From NCBI GenBank assembly GCA_949290515.1, contig CASERZ010000002.1, forward strand, positions 139,221-203,220: a stretch of 64,000 nucleotides of DNA. Reading direction: 5' to 3'. Source of the DNA: an uncultured Christensenella sp. (GTDB taxonomy: Bacteria > Bacillota > Clostridia > Christensenellales > UBA3700). The notes under the pieces are model-generated. The model ran no database searches. It had not been told where the DNA came from and saw only the letters and a list, made by a program, of their open reading frames with translations. The position numbers and the translations under genes are program-made. Positions 33,872 to 41,370 of the stretch are shown piece after piece. Every line of letters starts with the position of its first letter. Position 1 is the stretch's first letter.

Positions 33872-35992
33872 TTATTTTGTAGCTTTCTTTGCTTTAGGAC
33901 TGTTTTTCTGTTCGGGCCTTTCTGCGGGTTTATCCGCCGCGGCTTCGCCTGTCTGTTCCTCAAGCTCGTTTACGTTGCCCGTAGCGATAGGCTTTACGTA
34001 AGAATTGAACAATACGTCTACCATTACGTATAGCATATAGAATACCACGCCTACCGTAATGATACTGAAGATAATCATAAACGCACTCTTAGGCTCGAAT
34101 GACAGCCAACCTGCATTGTCCACACCAGAGATAAATCCGCTTTGCGAGATGAACTGCGCGATATTGAGGAAGGACAACGTAGCAAGTGCCGACATTCCTA
34201 TATACAGTCTTACGTCAGGCGTAAGGACGATATACAATATCAAAAGCATAAGACCTATAGGCATAGTTACGAGCGTAGCCTGAGTGCCCAGTGCGGAATA
34301 TGCTATGAAAGTCATTGCCGAGAGAAGTACGAGGTCAAGTCTGTTGGCAGTACGGATATAGTGGAAAATCGCAAGCGCGCTCATTGCTATTACGAGCAAC
34401 CAACCTCCCATCTGGAAGAATACGCTCGAACTTCTTGCCTTGTCAGCCGAAGCGAATATTCCGTAGAGATTGAAGGTATTATCGGAGAGCAAAGGATTTG
34501 CCGCGTTGAAGAAACCGTACATTTTCTTGAATACGAAGAGTACGTTGCCTCCTGCGACTTCTGCCCAGCACAGAGGCAAAGACAAGAGATAGAAGCTTAC
34601 GAAACAGCATACCATCGTAACCACAGTCTTTGCAATCGACGTCTTGTCTGTGCACATTGCGTAAATCTGATAGAGAAGTACTATAGGCAAGAGCAAGAGA
34701 GCGTAGTTGCTGAAGAAGAGCGCGAGCGTATAATAGACGCCTGTCTGAATATATTTCTTTTCGAGCATCGACACAGCAGTAAGCAGGAGGAATGCCATAG
34801 CTACGTTTTCCATTGTGCCGTAAAGCGTGCCGAGTATGAAGAATACGGGCAATACCGCATATACGAAACCGTAAGCCGTAGCCATACGTTCTTTTTGATA
34901 TTTTGCCGTAACGTTATACAACGTATAGCAAATCGCTATGTCCGCGATAATTGCGGGAACTCTGACCAAGATAGCGTAACCTACTTCCTGAAGATTGAGA
35001 GCCTTGCCTATATAACCTATTAGACCGAGTACCCAGAGAATACCCTGCGCCTCGTAAGTCGAGTTGGAGTAATAAGATACATAACCGTTGGTCGCGATAC
35101 CCTTTGCAAGAGCAACCCAGCTTGCGATGAGGTCGTTACCCTCTGCGGTAGCAAGCACGATAATAAATCTTATGGCGAATGCGGCAAGCAAGACGTAGAC
35201 GAAGTTTGCCGTATTGCAGGTCATCGTGTTAAGGAACTTGTCCGCTTTAGTGGTACCGTTGTTGGGAGCAAGGGGCTTGTTTTTGATAATAGAGCGGATA
35301 AGGAAGTACATACCTGTCAAAAAGCCTGCACTCAAAAGCGTAAAGATTACTACGAAAGTAGTAGAGCCGCCGCCCGACAGCGTATAACCCTCTTTCATCT
35401 TGAGGATAGCTATATCGGTATCTTCGCTTACGCCGTCGACTTTCTGCAAAGAGATATTGTCAAAGTATACAAGACCTGTAGCCGACTTGTCGGGAGTACC
35501 TACTGCCGCAACGATTACCACTTCACCGCTTACGGTGGAAGTAAAATACATTTCTTTTTCTTCCCAACCCGTAGTCGTACCTGTCAATACGATACCCGTA
35601 GTTTCTGTCGCGCCGTCGATATATACGCCTGCCGTACCCGATATCGAAGATACTTTTACGTTTGCTGAAAGCTTGTAGGTAGCATTCTTTTCAAGTCTTA
35701 CCGTCTGATAAACATACTGGTAAGCCGAAGTGGAATTGTTGAGATAAAGATAATACTTACCGAGTGAAGAATCGTACTCGTTGGAGCCGTCATTGACGTT
35801 TCTGCCCCAGTTAGCGGTAGTGCCCGCCTGTACCGTCCAGTCGGATGCTTTTTTGGATTCGGCGTCGAATTTCTCGAAGTCGCCGTTGGCAATAATTTCC
35901 GTATCGTAATCCACCCTGTTGGAGCTGCAAGCAACAAGCAGGAGGGAGACGATGGTCACGATTAATAAAATTATTACTGTTTTTTTCTTCAT
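33872..35992 (-). CDS. Lipoprotein-jelly-roll-GT-C membrane glycosyltransferase fusion
   Basis: Not a standard annotated family. From ATG 35992 (AAGGGG ribosome site) the 706-residue protein starts with a lipoprotein signal ending LVAC, lipidated Cys22. Next is a domain of about 180 residues like carbohydrate-binding jelly rolls (NGDFEKFD, YQTVRLEKNATYKLSANVKV in part, VYFDNISLQKV). After it come at least ten hydrophobic segments. The first outer loop has NDLIASWVALAKGIATNGYV, similar to GT-C mannosyltransferases in which an acidic residue is catalytic. A charged Lys/Glu/Pro tail ends the protein. I infer a cell-envelope glycosyltransferase with an outer sugar-sensing module. It has its own promoter. 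Confidence 0.75.
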   Translation of the reverse strand: MKKKTVIILLIVTIVSLLLVACSSNRVDYDTEIIANGDFEKFDAESKKASDWTVQAGTTANWGRNVNDGSNEYDSSLGKYYLYLNNSTSAYQYVYQTVRLEKNATYKLSANVKVSSISGTAGVYIDGATETTGIVLTGTTTGWEEKEMYFTSTVSGEVVIVAAVGTPDKSATGLVYFDNISLQKVDGVSEDTDIAILKMKEGYTLSGGGSTTFVVIFTLLSAGFLTGMYFLIRSIIKNKPLAPNNGTTKADKFLNTMTCNTANFVYVLLAAFAIRFIIVLATAEGNDLIASWVALAKGIATNGYVSYYSNSTYEAQGILWVLGLIGYIGKALNLQEVGYAILVRVPAIIADIAICYTLYNVTAKYQKERMATAYGFVYAVLPVFFILGTLYGTMENVAMAFLLLTAVSMLEKKYIQTGVYYTLALFFSNYALLLLPIVLLYQIYAMCTDKTSIAKTVVTMVCCFVSFYLLSLPLCWAEVAGGNVLFVFKKMYGFFNAANPLLSDNTFNLYGIFASADKARSSSVFFQMGGWLLVIAMSALAIFHYIRTANRLDLVLLSAMTFIAYSALGTQATLVTMPIGLMLLILYIVLTPDVRLYIGMSALATLSFLNIAQFISQSGFISGVDNAGWLSFEPKSAFMIIFSIITVGVVFYMLYVMVDVLFNSYVKPIATGNVNELEEQTGEAAADKPAERPEQKNSPKAKKATK

Positions 35993-36025
35993 TGTTATCC
36001 CCTTGCAAGATATTCTTTTATATTT

Positions 36026-36054
36026 ATAATAAATGATTATCGGCAATTTGACAA
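36026..36054 (-). promoter_or_regulatory. Promoter of the GT-C fusion gene
   Basis: TTGTCA (36054-36049), 17 bases, TATTAT (36031-36026) on the minus strand, about 30 bases above the start codon. Confidence 0.65.
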
Positions 36055-36346
36055 GTACTTATTTAATATTTTATTAAAAATATAAGTAAATTATATAATT
36101 AAATAAAAATAAACTAAAACACAGCCGCTCGCTCGCCTTATTATCTCCCGAGCCCGACCGCACGCAAGACGATTTTAAGACTTACAAGAATGCCCTAGAA
36201 TAAAAATATTCCTGCACGCAAAACGCAAAGATAATTTTTTCCGAAAGAGTAATAAAGAAGTAATACTTGCCGTATTACGATGACGCCAAACGAAAAAGCG
36301 CGGAAAAGACACGCTTACAGACAGTGAGCACCCCCTCGAGGCGGTA
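36055..36346. other. Intergenic stretch between rplS and the GT-C gene
   Basis: No gene is visible on either strand. The left part is very AT-rich. The only structure is a perfect hairpin GTAATAC-TTGCC-GTATTAC (36260-36278), with TTCTTTATT following on the minus strand, a possible secondary terminator for rplS. Confidence 0.5.
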
Positions 36347-36376
36347 CAAAAAAAACAAGCTCGGTAAATACCGAGC
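36347..36376 (-). terminator. Terminator of rplS
   Basis: GCTCGGTA (36359-36366) pairs with TACCGAGC (36369-36376); the minus-strand transcript continues TTGTTTTTTTT. Strong. Confidence 0.9.
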
Positions 36377-36398
36377 CTGTGAAAATAGGATTTGCTTA

Positions 36399-36755
36399 TT
36401 ACTTGGTTGCAGCTTTGGTGATTTCTCTGAGTCTTGCAGCTTTACCGAACTTATTTCTGAGATAATAAAGCTTAGCTCTTCTTACGCGACCGCGACGTAC
36501 TACTACGATGCTGTCAATCTTAGGAGAGTGCAAGGGGAAAGTTCTTTCTACGCCTACGCCGAAAGATACTCTTCTAACCGTAAAAGTCTCTCTGATGCTG
36601 CCGTTTTTAAAGGAAATGATAACGCCTTCATAAGCCTGAATTCTTTCCTTGTCGCCTTCCTTGATTTTTACGTTAACTCTTACGGTGTAACCTACTTTGA
36701 GTTCGGGAAGGTCGGTACGCATACCCTCTTTTTCTACTACATCAACTATGTTCAT
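36399..36755 (-). CDS. rplS: Ribosomal protein L19
   Basis: A 50S protein at the subunit interface. From ATG 36755 ([18 protein letters not shown]) it has 118 residues, the normal length; GGAGGT precedes this start. The conserved [16 protein letters not shown] and [17 protein letters not shown] segments are intact. An upstream in-frame start at 36833 has no ribosome site. It is unusual in position: rplS normally lies between trmD and rbgA. Here it has its own promoter, a leader of about 85 bases and its own terminator, four genes away downstream of yraN. Confidence 0.97.
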   Translation of the reverse strand: MNIVDVVEKEGMRTDLPELKVGYTVRVNVKIKEGDKERIQAYEGVIISFKNGSIRETFTVRRVSFGVGVERTFPLHSPKIDSIVVVRRGRVRRAKLYYLRNKFGKAARLREITKAATK

Positions 36756-36845
36756 TTGACTTACCTCCATATTTTCGCAAGATATTCGTGTTCGTTTTGG
36801 GATTTTGTACGACAGAGGAATATCCGAAGTCATTGTTGCTAAAAT

Positions 36846-36874
36846 ATTCTATCACCAAAAATATATTAAATCAA
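36846..36874 (-). promoter_or_regulatory. Promoter of rplS
   Basis: TTGATT (36874-36869), 17 bases, TAGAAT (36851-36846) on the minus strand, with TGA before the -10. The leader of about 85 bases before the ATG is long enough for ribosomal-protein feedback, but I could not fold a convincing L19 leader. Confidence 0.65.
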
Positions 36875-36949
36875 GCGTTTTACAAGCTTTTTTTTATAAA
36901 ATTTTGCCGTTTTGAGTGAGTTTTTCATAAAAAACAGTTGCTTAAAGCG

Positions 36950-36986
36950 TCATTTTTATAAAAATTGCCTTTTGCAAAAGCAATTT
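36950..36986 (-). terminator. Terminator of the rbgA-rnhB-yraN unit
   Basis: AAATTGC (36962-36968) pairs with GCAATTT (36980-36986), with the inner palindrome TTTTGCAAAA closing the stem. TTTTTAT follows on the minus strand. The upper arm overlaps the yraN stop codon. Confidence 0.78.
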
Positions 36987-37329
36987 ACACTCTGAAAGCG
37001 TCCTTTATATGGTTTACTTCTCCCCTCAGCACTTCTACTATGTCGAAACGGCAAGGACAATTCAACCGACCGTTTTTTACGATATACGCTTGTGCCGTCC
37101 TCACGATACTTCGTATTTTCGACGGCGTTACTGCCTCTGCGGGAGTACCGAATAACGTACTTTCTCTTGACTTTACTTCTACGAATACCAGCGTGCCTTT
37201 TTTCTCGCACACGATATCTATTTCACCTGTTTTGCAAGCAAAATTTCTCTCTAAAATATTGTACCCGTGTCGCTTAAGATAGTGCGCCGCGATATTTTCG
37301 CCCTCTATGCCAAATCTTCTGTTATTCAT
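36985..37329 (-). CDS. yraN: YraN family protein (UPF0102)
   Basis: A small endonuclease-like protein of unknown role, with the restriction-endonuclease fold. The 114 residues show GIEGENIAAHYLKRHGY, the catalytic-type motif GEIDIVCEKKGTLVFVEVK (D and ExK) and RFDIVEV. ATG 37329 overlaps the end of rnhB (ATGAATAA); a TTG two codons earlier is also possible. The rnhB-yraN-yifB-dprA order is conserved in Firmicutes, here broken only by rplS and the GT-C gene. Confidence 0.92.
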   Translation of the reverse strand: MNNRRFGIEGENIAAHYLKRHGYNILERNFACKTGEIDIVCEKKGTLVFVEVKSRESTLFGTPAEAVTPSKIRSIVRTAQAYIVKNGRLNCPCRFDIVEVLRGEVNHIKDAFRV

Positions 37330-37951
37330 TGACAAAATGTTTGATAAAACTCTTTCTGTGTATCGGGCAAGGTCCTACGGTTTTGAGTGCCTCAATATGT
37401 TTTGCCGAGCCGTAGCCTTTGTTGTCCTTAAAGCCGTATTCGGGGTATTTCTCGTCAATCTCGCGCATATATCTGTCTCTCGCAACCTTTGCGAGAATCG
37501 AAGCGCAAGCTATCGAATAACTCTTGGCATCGCCCTTTATTATTGCTTCTACGGGATAATTGCAATCGGGATTTACCGCGTCGATAAGTACTATATCAGG
37601 CGCGACGTTGAGAGAATTTATAGCATTTGTCATACAGCGTTTTGTAGCTTGCAAAATGTTGATTTCGTCTATAATTTTTTCGTCCGCCCACTCGATTCTG
37701 TAAGCTATCGCTTTTTCTTTTATTTTGTCGAAAAGAACTTCTCTGTTTTTCTCCGAAACTTTCTTCGAATCGTTGACGCCCTGAATGATATCCTCGTCAT
37801 TCAAAGGCATTATTACGCTTGCGACGACCACGGGACCCGCAAGCGGTCCTCTTCCCACTTCATCGACACCCGCAATATATTTTGCACCGTCCGCAATATG
37901 TTTTTTCTCGTATTCGAGCATTGTGAAAGTATCGTGTTTTGACCTTGCCAC
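37322..37951 (-). CDS. rnhB: Ribonuclease HII
   Basis: Removes ribonucleotides from DNA and RNA primers. The 209-residue protein has the catalytic GVDEVGRGPLAGPVV with D and E, LIDAV, and EKYPEYGFKDNKGYG. It starts with GTG 37951, immediately after the rbgA stop, with AGGAG about nine bases above. Confidence 0.96.
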   Translation of the reverse strand: MARSKHDTFTMLEYEKKHIADGAKYIAGVDEVGRGPLAGPVVVASVIMPLNDEDIIQGVNDSKKVSEKNREVLFDKIKEKAIAYRIEWADEKIIDEINILQATKRCMTNAINSLNVAPDIVLIDAVNPDCNYPVEAIIKGDAKSYSIACASILAKVARDRYMREIDEKYPEYGFKDNKGYGSAKHIEALKTVGPCPIHRKSFIKHFVNE

Positions 37952-38845
37952 TTACAGTATCTCCTTTTCTTCTTCGGGAAAATCCAACATAATTTTTCCG
38001 AGTTTTTGTCCTCTGAATTCGCTTATGAGAGCCTTTGCCGTACGCTCGTAGTCATAGCCTCTTTTACCCAAAAGATAACCCCTGTTTTGTGCTATTTTAT
38101 CAAAGGCTTCTACATTGTCTTCGGGTATACTTTCGAGCTTGTATCTGTCCAGAAAATCCTGAGTTTTGTTTTGACGGAAATAATTGATAATCTCTATCGC
38201 AAGCTCGTCGTAAGGCACGATATCGTCTTTGATTGAGCCTATAAACGCTAAGTGCAAAGCCTTTTGCTGGTCCTCGAAAGCGGGAGGCACCGCGCCGGGG
38301 GTATCCAAAAGCTCTACTCCCTCGGCAAGACTGACCCACTGCTTGCCGCGCGTTACTCCGGGACGGTTGCCCGTAATAGTCTTTTTGCTGGCGCAAAGGC
38401 TGTTGATAAGCGTGGATTTGCCTGTATTAGGCACACCCACAACCATAGCCCTTATACTCTTCTTCGCGCCCTTTTGTGCGTATTTTTCTATTACTTCGGC
38501 GTTGATTTTTTTGAGTTTGTCGATTATAAGCCCGCGCTGTTTTCCCGACACGTTGTCCGCGGCAATAAAGTTTTTACCTTGCTTTGAAAAAGCTTTCGTC
38601 CACTTCTTGATATCCTCTTGTTCGACAAGGTCGCTCTTGCCGATAATATAGAGTACGGGCTTGTTTTTGATTAGCTCGTCAAACTTGGGATTGATACACG
38701 AAGATATGGCGCGCGCATCCAATACGTATATAATGCAATCGACTTGTTTTACCGCTTCTTGCATCATACGCATAGCCTTTGTCATATGTCCAGGGTACCA
38801 GTTGATAACACTTTTATGCAACCCCTTATCTTGATTTTCATTCAT
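37952..38845 (-). CDS. rbgA: Ribosome biogenesis GTPase RbgA (YlqF)
   Basis: RbgA is a circularly permuted GTPase needed for late 50S assembly. G4 (GKSDL, about 69-73) precedes G1 (GVPNTGKST, 137-145) and G3 (DTPG), as expected. The C-terminal ANTAR-like region follows. ATG 38845 with GGGAAG upstream is preferred over GTG 38854. The protein starts MNENQDKGLHKSVINWYPGHM, whereas most RbgA begin only a few residues before the WxPGHM motif. The extra DKGLH codons are the left inverted repeat of the neighbouring foreign segment. The first 30 or so codons also look AT-richer than the rest, so the insertion may have supplied the present N-terminus. Confidence 0.95.
   Translation of the reverse strand: MNENQDKGLHKSVINWYPGHMTKAMRMMQEAVKQVDCIIYVLDARAISSCINPKFDELIKNKPVLYIIGKSDLVEQEDIKKWTKAFSKQGKNFIAADNVSGKQRGLIIDKLKKINAEVIEKYAQKGAKKSIRAMVVGVPNTGKSTLINSLCASKKTITGNRPGVTRGKQWVSLAEGVELLDTPGAVPPAFEDQQKALHLAFIGSIKDDIVPYDELAIEIINYFRQNKTQDFLDRYKLESIPEDNVEAFDKIAQNRGYLLGKRGYDYERTAKALISEFRGQKLGKIMLDFPEEEKEIL
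38817..38827 (-). repeat. Inverted repeat, left copy (within rbgA)
   Basis: Reads AAGGGGTTGCA on the minus strand, encoding part of DKGLH in the RbgA N-terminus. The outward flanking bases TTTTA also resemble the inverse of the right copy's flank. Confidence 0.75.
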
Positions 38846-38868
38846 TTTTATCACTTCCCTTTTTTATA

Positions 38869-39357
38869 CTATCTTCTTACTTTATATACTACATCTATTT
38901 CTTCTTCTGTTGGCTCTTCCCAAAAAGATTCCAACTTTTTCATCAATCCTTCATCTAAATAGAAATCAGACCCTCCATTGCCCTCTTCCACTCTTTTATT
39001 TCTTTCGGCAATATTTTTCTTCCACGTTTCATTATCAACATTTATATAATGAATTTCACATTCTATATTTCTATCTCTATAATATTTAACAATTTTTTCT
39101 CTATCTGCTTTTGTCCATAATCCTCTTTCGAAAATAACATTAGCTCCTGCTTGTACTATTTCGCCAACTTTTTTAGTTAAATATTTTCCCAATCTTTCAG
39201 AAAATATATTATAAAATTCTCCTTGCTCATTATTAATTAATTCATAAGTAGCTTCATCCGGAGATATTATAACTGCATTTAAAGCATCTCTAATAGACTT
39301 AGAATAATAACTTTTACCACTACAAATCTTACCACATACTAAAATAACTTTTGCCAT
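38869..39357 (-). CDS. P-loop kinase (AAA_33/zeta-toxin-like), horizontally acquired
   Basis: A predicted ATP-binding kinase of 162 residues from ATG 39357, preceded by AAAGGATG. Walker A is GKICSGKS at 9-16; other motifs are ISPDEATYEL, ANVIFERGLWTKADR and a C-terminal NKRVEEGNGGSDFYLDE. The class includes zeta toxins and small-molecule phosphotransferases; the substrate is unknown. Codons are strongly AT-biased (AAA, ATA, AAT), unlike the surrounding housekeeping genes, indicating transfer from an AT-rich donor. No antitoxin-like gene accompanies it, so a toxin role is unlikely. An earlier in-frame start at 39402 lacks a ribosome site. Confidence 0.82.
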   Translation of the reverse strand: MAKVILVCGKICSGKSYYSKSIRDALNAVIISPDEATYELINNEQGEFYNIFSERLGKYLTKKVGEIVQAGANVIFERGLWTKADREKIVKYYRDRNIECEIHYINVDNETWKKNIAERNKRVEEGNGGSDFYLDEGLMKKLESFWEEPTEEEIDVVYKVRR

Positions 39358-39452
39358 AAAATCACATCCTTTCGCATAACCTTTTTCTTGGCTATTATAC
39401 ACATATTTATAAAATATTAGTTATATCAATAATATAAATCATGTATATTAAT

Positions 39453-39569
39453 TCATTTAATATTTTTTCTATCTAATTCTTCTATGTCAATTTTTTTAAT
39501 TATTTCATCTTTTACTATTTGCTCTAATTCTTTTTTATTTGCAGTATATTTAATAAATATTAAACTAAC
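39453..39569 (-). pseudogene. 3' fragment of an unknown gene
   Basis: A 38-codon open stretch with no start codon, ending at TGA 39453-39455. It encodes a Lys/Glu/Ile-rich segment (KKELEQIVKDEIIKK, IDIEELDRKN) that looks like a genuine protein C-terminus in AT-rich codons. It begins 10 bases inside the internal repeat copy at 39579-39592, so the original gene was probably cut there. The source protein cannot be identified. Confidence 0.5.
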
Positions 39570-39578
39570 TTATTTAAA

Positions 39579-39592
39579 AAAGGGGTTGCAAT
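39579..39592 (+). repeat. Direct repeat, internal copy
   Basis: AAAGGGGTTGCAAT, identical over 14 bases to the copy at 39734-39747 and 155 bases from it. The bases between the two copies contain no gene. Confidence 0.8.
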
Positions 39593-39733
39593 GACGGCAT
39601 CACCTTATTAATTGTCCTACTAAAAAATCTTAAAAATATGATATTTTTGTCATTTTTACTCAAATTTTAACTATTTTCAGCTAAAACGCGTAAGATCTAA
39701 AATCTCACAATTCCTTTATTTACAAGAATTTCC

Positions 39734-39747
39734 AAAGGGGTTGCAAT
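39734..39747 (+). repeat. Direct/inverted repeat, right copy
   Basis: AAAGGGGTTGCAAT, just outside the end of the DUF1292 gene. Its core AAGGGGTTGCA is inverted relative to the copy in rbgA. Confidence 0.8.
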
Positions 39748-39774
39748 AAATCGGTATCAATCACTGTATATGCA

Positions 39775-40077
39775 TCAATTCTGTCCCTCTTCAAACATTC
39801 TGTCGTATATATCGAATACCTCGTAAATTACGTTGTCGTCCTCTACGATGGCTACTTTCTGCTTCTTTTCGTCTATTTTGAAGACCATACCGCCGTTGTC
39901 AAAGTTGCCTGCTTCAAAGTCTTCCTTGCGCATCAGTATCGCATAAAGCGAATTGTCGAAAGGTACGAGAGCCATTTGTTCGAAAGCCTCTATTTCTCCC
40001 GTTTCGTCGCTTTTAAGATATACTGTTTCGCTGTTTTCTTCGTCGAGCAGTTGCTCAATGGCGTTTTTGTATTCCAT
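39775..40077 (-). CDS. DUF1292 family protein
   Basis: A 100-residue acidic protein of the DUF1292 family, function unknown and common in Firmicutes. The family pattern is visible in EAFEQMALVPFDNSLYAILM and the closing YEVFDIYDRMFEE. AAGGAG precedes ATG 40077, two bases below trmD, so it is co-transcribed with trmD. DUF1292 genes more often sit near yrzL and mltG, so this location is unusual. Confidence 0.85.
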   Translation of the reverse strand: MEYKNAIEQLLDEENSETVYLKSDETGEIEAFEQMALVPFDNSLYAILMRKEDFEAGNFDNGGMVFKIDEKKQKVAIVEDDNVIYEVFDIYDRMFEEGQN

Positions 40078-40079
40078 AA

Positions 40080-40829
40080 TTACTCCTTGCCGTCCTTTTT
40101 CGCGCTTTTGTTTTTCCCTTTTTTCTTATTCTCCGTCAAAGGGTCGCTGTCTGGGAAAAGCGCGTAATACAAATCAGGACGTCTTTCTTTGGTAATCTCG
40201 AGCTGTTTTCTGTATCTCCACTCTTTGATATCCTTGTGATTGCCGCTCAAAAGCACGTCAGGGACATCTAGTCCGCAAAAACTCTTAGGGCGCGTATACT
40301 GAGGATATTCCAACAGTCCGTCGGAAAAGCTCTCCTCGCTCGTCGATTCGCTGGAGCCAAGCACTCCTTCGACGTATCTCGCCACGGCATTGATAAGCAC
40401 CATTGCGGGCAATTCTCCGCCTGTCAATACGTAATCTCCTATGGATACTTCCTCGTCTATATCGAGCTCTATAATTCTCTCGTCTATACCCTCGTAACTT
40501 CCGCATACGAGCAAAAGGCTTTGCTCTTTGGCAAGTCTTTCGACCATAGACTGATTGAGCGTCTTGCCCTTAGGGGACATATAAATTCTACGCGCTTTAT
40601 GCTCGGGGTCGAGAGCGTTTATCGTATCGTGCAAGGGCTGAGGAGTCATAACCATTCCTGCACCTCCGCCAAAAGGGGTATCGTCCGTTTTGTGGTGCTT
40701 GTCAGTGGTATAATCACGTATATTAACGGCATTGACTTCGATAAGACCCTTTTGCTGCGCCTTGCCGAGTATACCTATATCCAGTCCCGAAAACATCTCG
40801 GGAAAAATTGTAGCCACCTGAATTTTCAT
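40080..40829 (-). CDS. trmD: tRNA (guanine-N1)-methyltransferase TrmD
   Basis: TrmD makes m1G37 in tRNA, preventing frameshifting. The 249-residue protein has a SPOUT trefoil knot with LLLVCGSYEGIDERIIE, SIGDYVLTGGELPAM and LEYPQYTRP. The C-terminus carries an extra Lys-rich tail (ENKKKGKNKSAKKDG). There is no Shine-Dalgarno site: the ATG follows directly on the T-run of a terminator-like hairpin (40835-40859). Its expression therefore depends on readthrough from rimM or on an undetected promoter within rimM. Confidence 0.96.
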   Translation of the reverse strand: MKIQVATIFPEMFSGLDIGILGKAQQKGLIEVNAVNIRDYTTDKHHKTDDTPFGGGAGMVMTPQPLHDTINALDPEHKARRIYMSPKGKTLNQSMVERLAKEQSLLLVCGSYEGIDERIIELDIDEEVSIGDYVLTGGELPAMVLINAVARYVEGVLGSSESTSEESFSDGLLEYPQYTRPKSFCGLDVPDVLLSGNHKDIKEWRYRKQLEITKERRPDLYYALFPDSDPLTENKKKGKNKSAKKDGKE

Positions 40830-40834
40830 ATCTT

Positions 40835-40859
40835 AAAAAATAAGGGAGCATACGCTCCC
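40835..40859 (-). terminator. Terminator-like hairpin between rimM and trmD
   Basis: GGGAGC (40844-40849) and GCTCCC (40854-40859) form a 6-bp GC-rich stem with a 4-base loop. The minus-strand transcript continues TTATTTTTT, then AAGAT and the trmD ATG. All the signs of an intrinsic terminator inside a conserved operon. Confidence 0.78.
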
Positions 40860-40866
40860 GTTTTGT

Positions 40867-41370
40867 CTACTCCTCATAAACCGCGAGGTCGTCGAAAGCC
40901 TCTGTATCGAGTACGATTTTTTTGTCCGCAACACTCACCTCTTTGAGTATTCTGTCGATTGCGGGCACCATTGCGTTTCCCTTTGCCGTAGATATCACGT
41001 ACACGTCCGCCGCACCGTATTGCAATACGTCGGTAAGTCTGCCTATACGCACGTCGTCAGTATAGACATCGCAGCCGACTACGTCCACGATAAAATATCT
41101 GTCTTTGGGCAATTTTACTGCGTCCTCTCTGTCGACCTCTATATCCTTACCCCTCAAAAGCTCCGCGGCATTTCTGTCGTCGACTCCCTTGAGTTTGACG
41201 AATACGCCGTTGGGCAAAACTTTTGCCGAATGTACGTCATATTCTTTTTTATCTACAAAGACTTTTTTGAGACGCGTAAAACGTGCCGCATCGTCCGTAA
41301 GAGGGCTTACTTTCACTTCCCCTCTTACGCCTTGCGGTTTGGCTATATTGCCTATTACCAGCCTATCCAT
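40867..41370 (-). CDS. rimM: Ribosome maturation factor RimM
   Basis: RimM assists assembly of the 30S head and binds S19. The 167-residue protein has the N-terminal RimM domain (IGNIAKPQGVRGEVKVSPLT) and the C-terminal PRC barrel (VDVVGCDVYTD onward). Its ATG overlaps the khpA stop (TAATG). A terminator-like hairpin separates it from trmD, which is unusual. Confidence 0.95.
   Translation of the reverse strand: MDRLVIGNIAKPQGVRGEVKVSPLTDDAARFTRLKKVFVDKKEYDVHSAKVLPNGVFVKLKGVDDRNAAELLRGKDIEVDREDAVKLPKDRYFIVDVVGCDVYTDDVRIGRLTDVLQYGAADVYVISTAKGNAMVPAIDRILKEVSVADKKIVLDTEAFDDLAVYEE

Larger units (their letters stand above)
38817..39747. mobile_element. AT-rich foreign segment bounded by inverted repeats
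   Basis: A stretch clearly richer in A and T than its surroundings. It is bounded by TGCAACCCCTT (38817-38827) and its inverse AAGGGGTTGCA (39735-39745), with a third copy inside at 39580-39590. It carries an intact P-loop kinase gene and a headless gene fragment. The left repeat lies inside the 5' end of rbgA. No transposase or integrase is present, so the mechanism is unknown: non-autonomous element, recombination scar or cassette are all possible. It occupies the place where rplS usually lies. Confidence 0.5.

Noticed and set aside
38869-39357. Zeta-toxin of a toxin-antitoxin pair
   Set aside because: The P-loop fits the superfamily, but no antitoxin-like gene is adjacent and the key zeta-toxin context is missing; a generic small kinase is the safer call.
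39579-39747. Possible CRISPR remnant from the repeated 14-mer
   Set aside because: Only two direct copies 155 bases apart plus one inverted copy; repeat length and spacing do not fit a CRISPR array and no cas gene is present.
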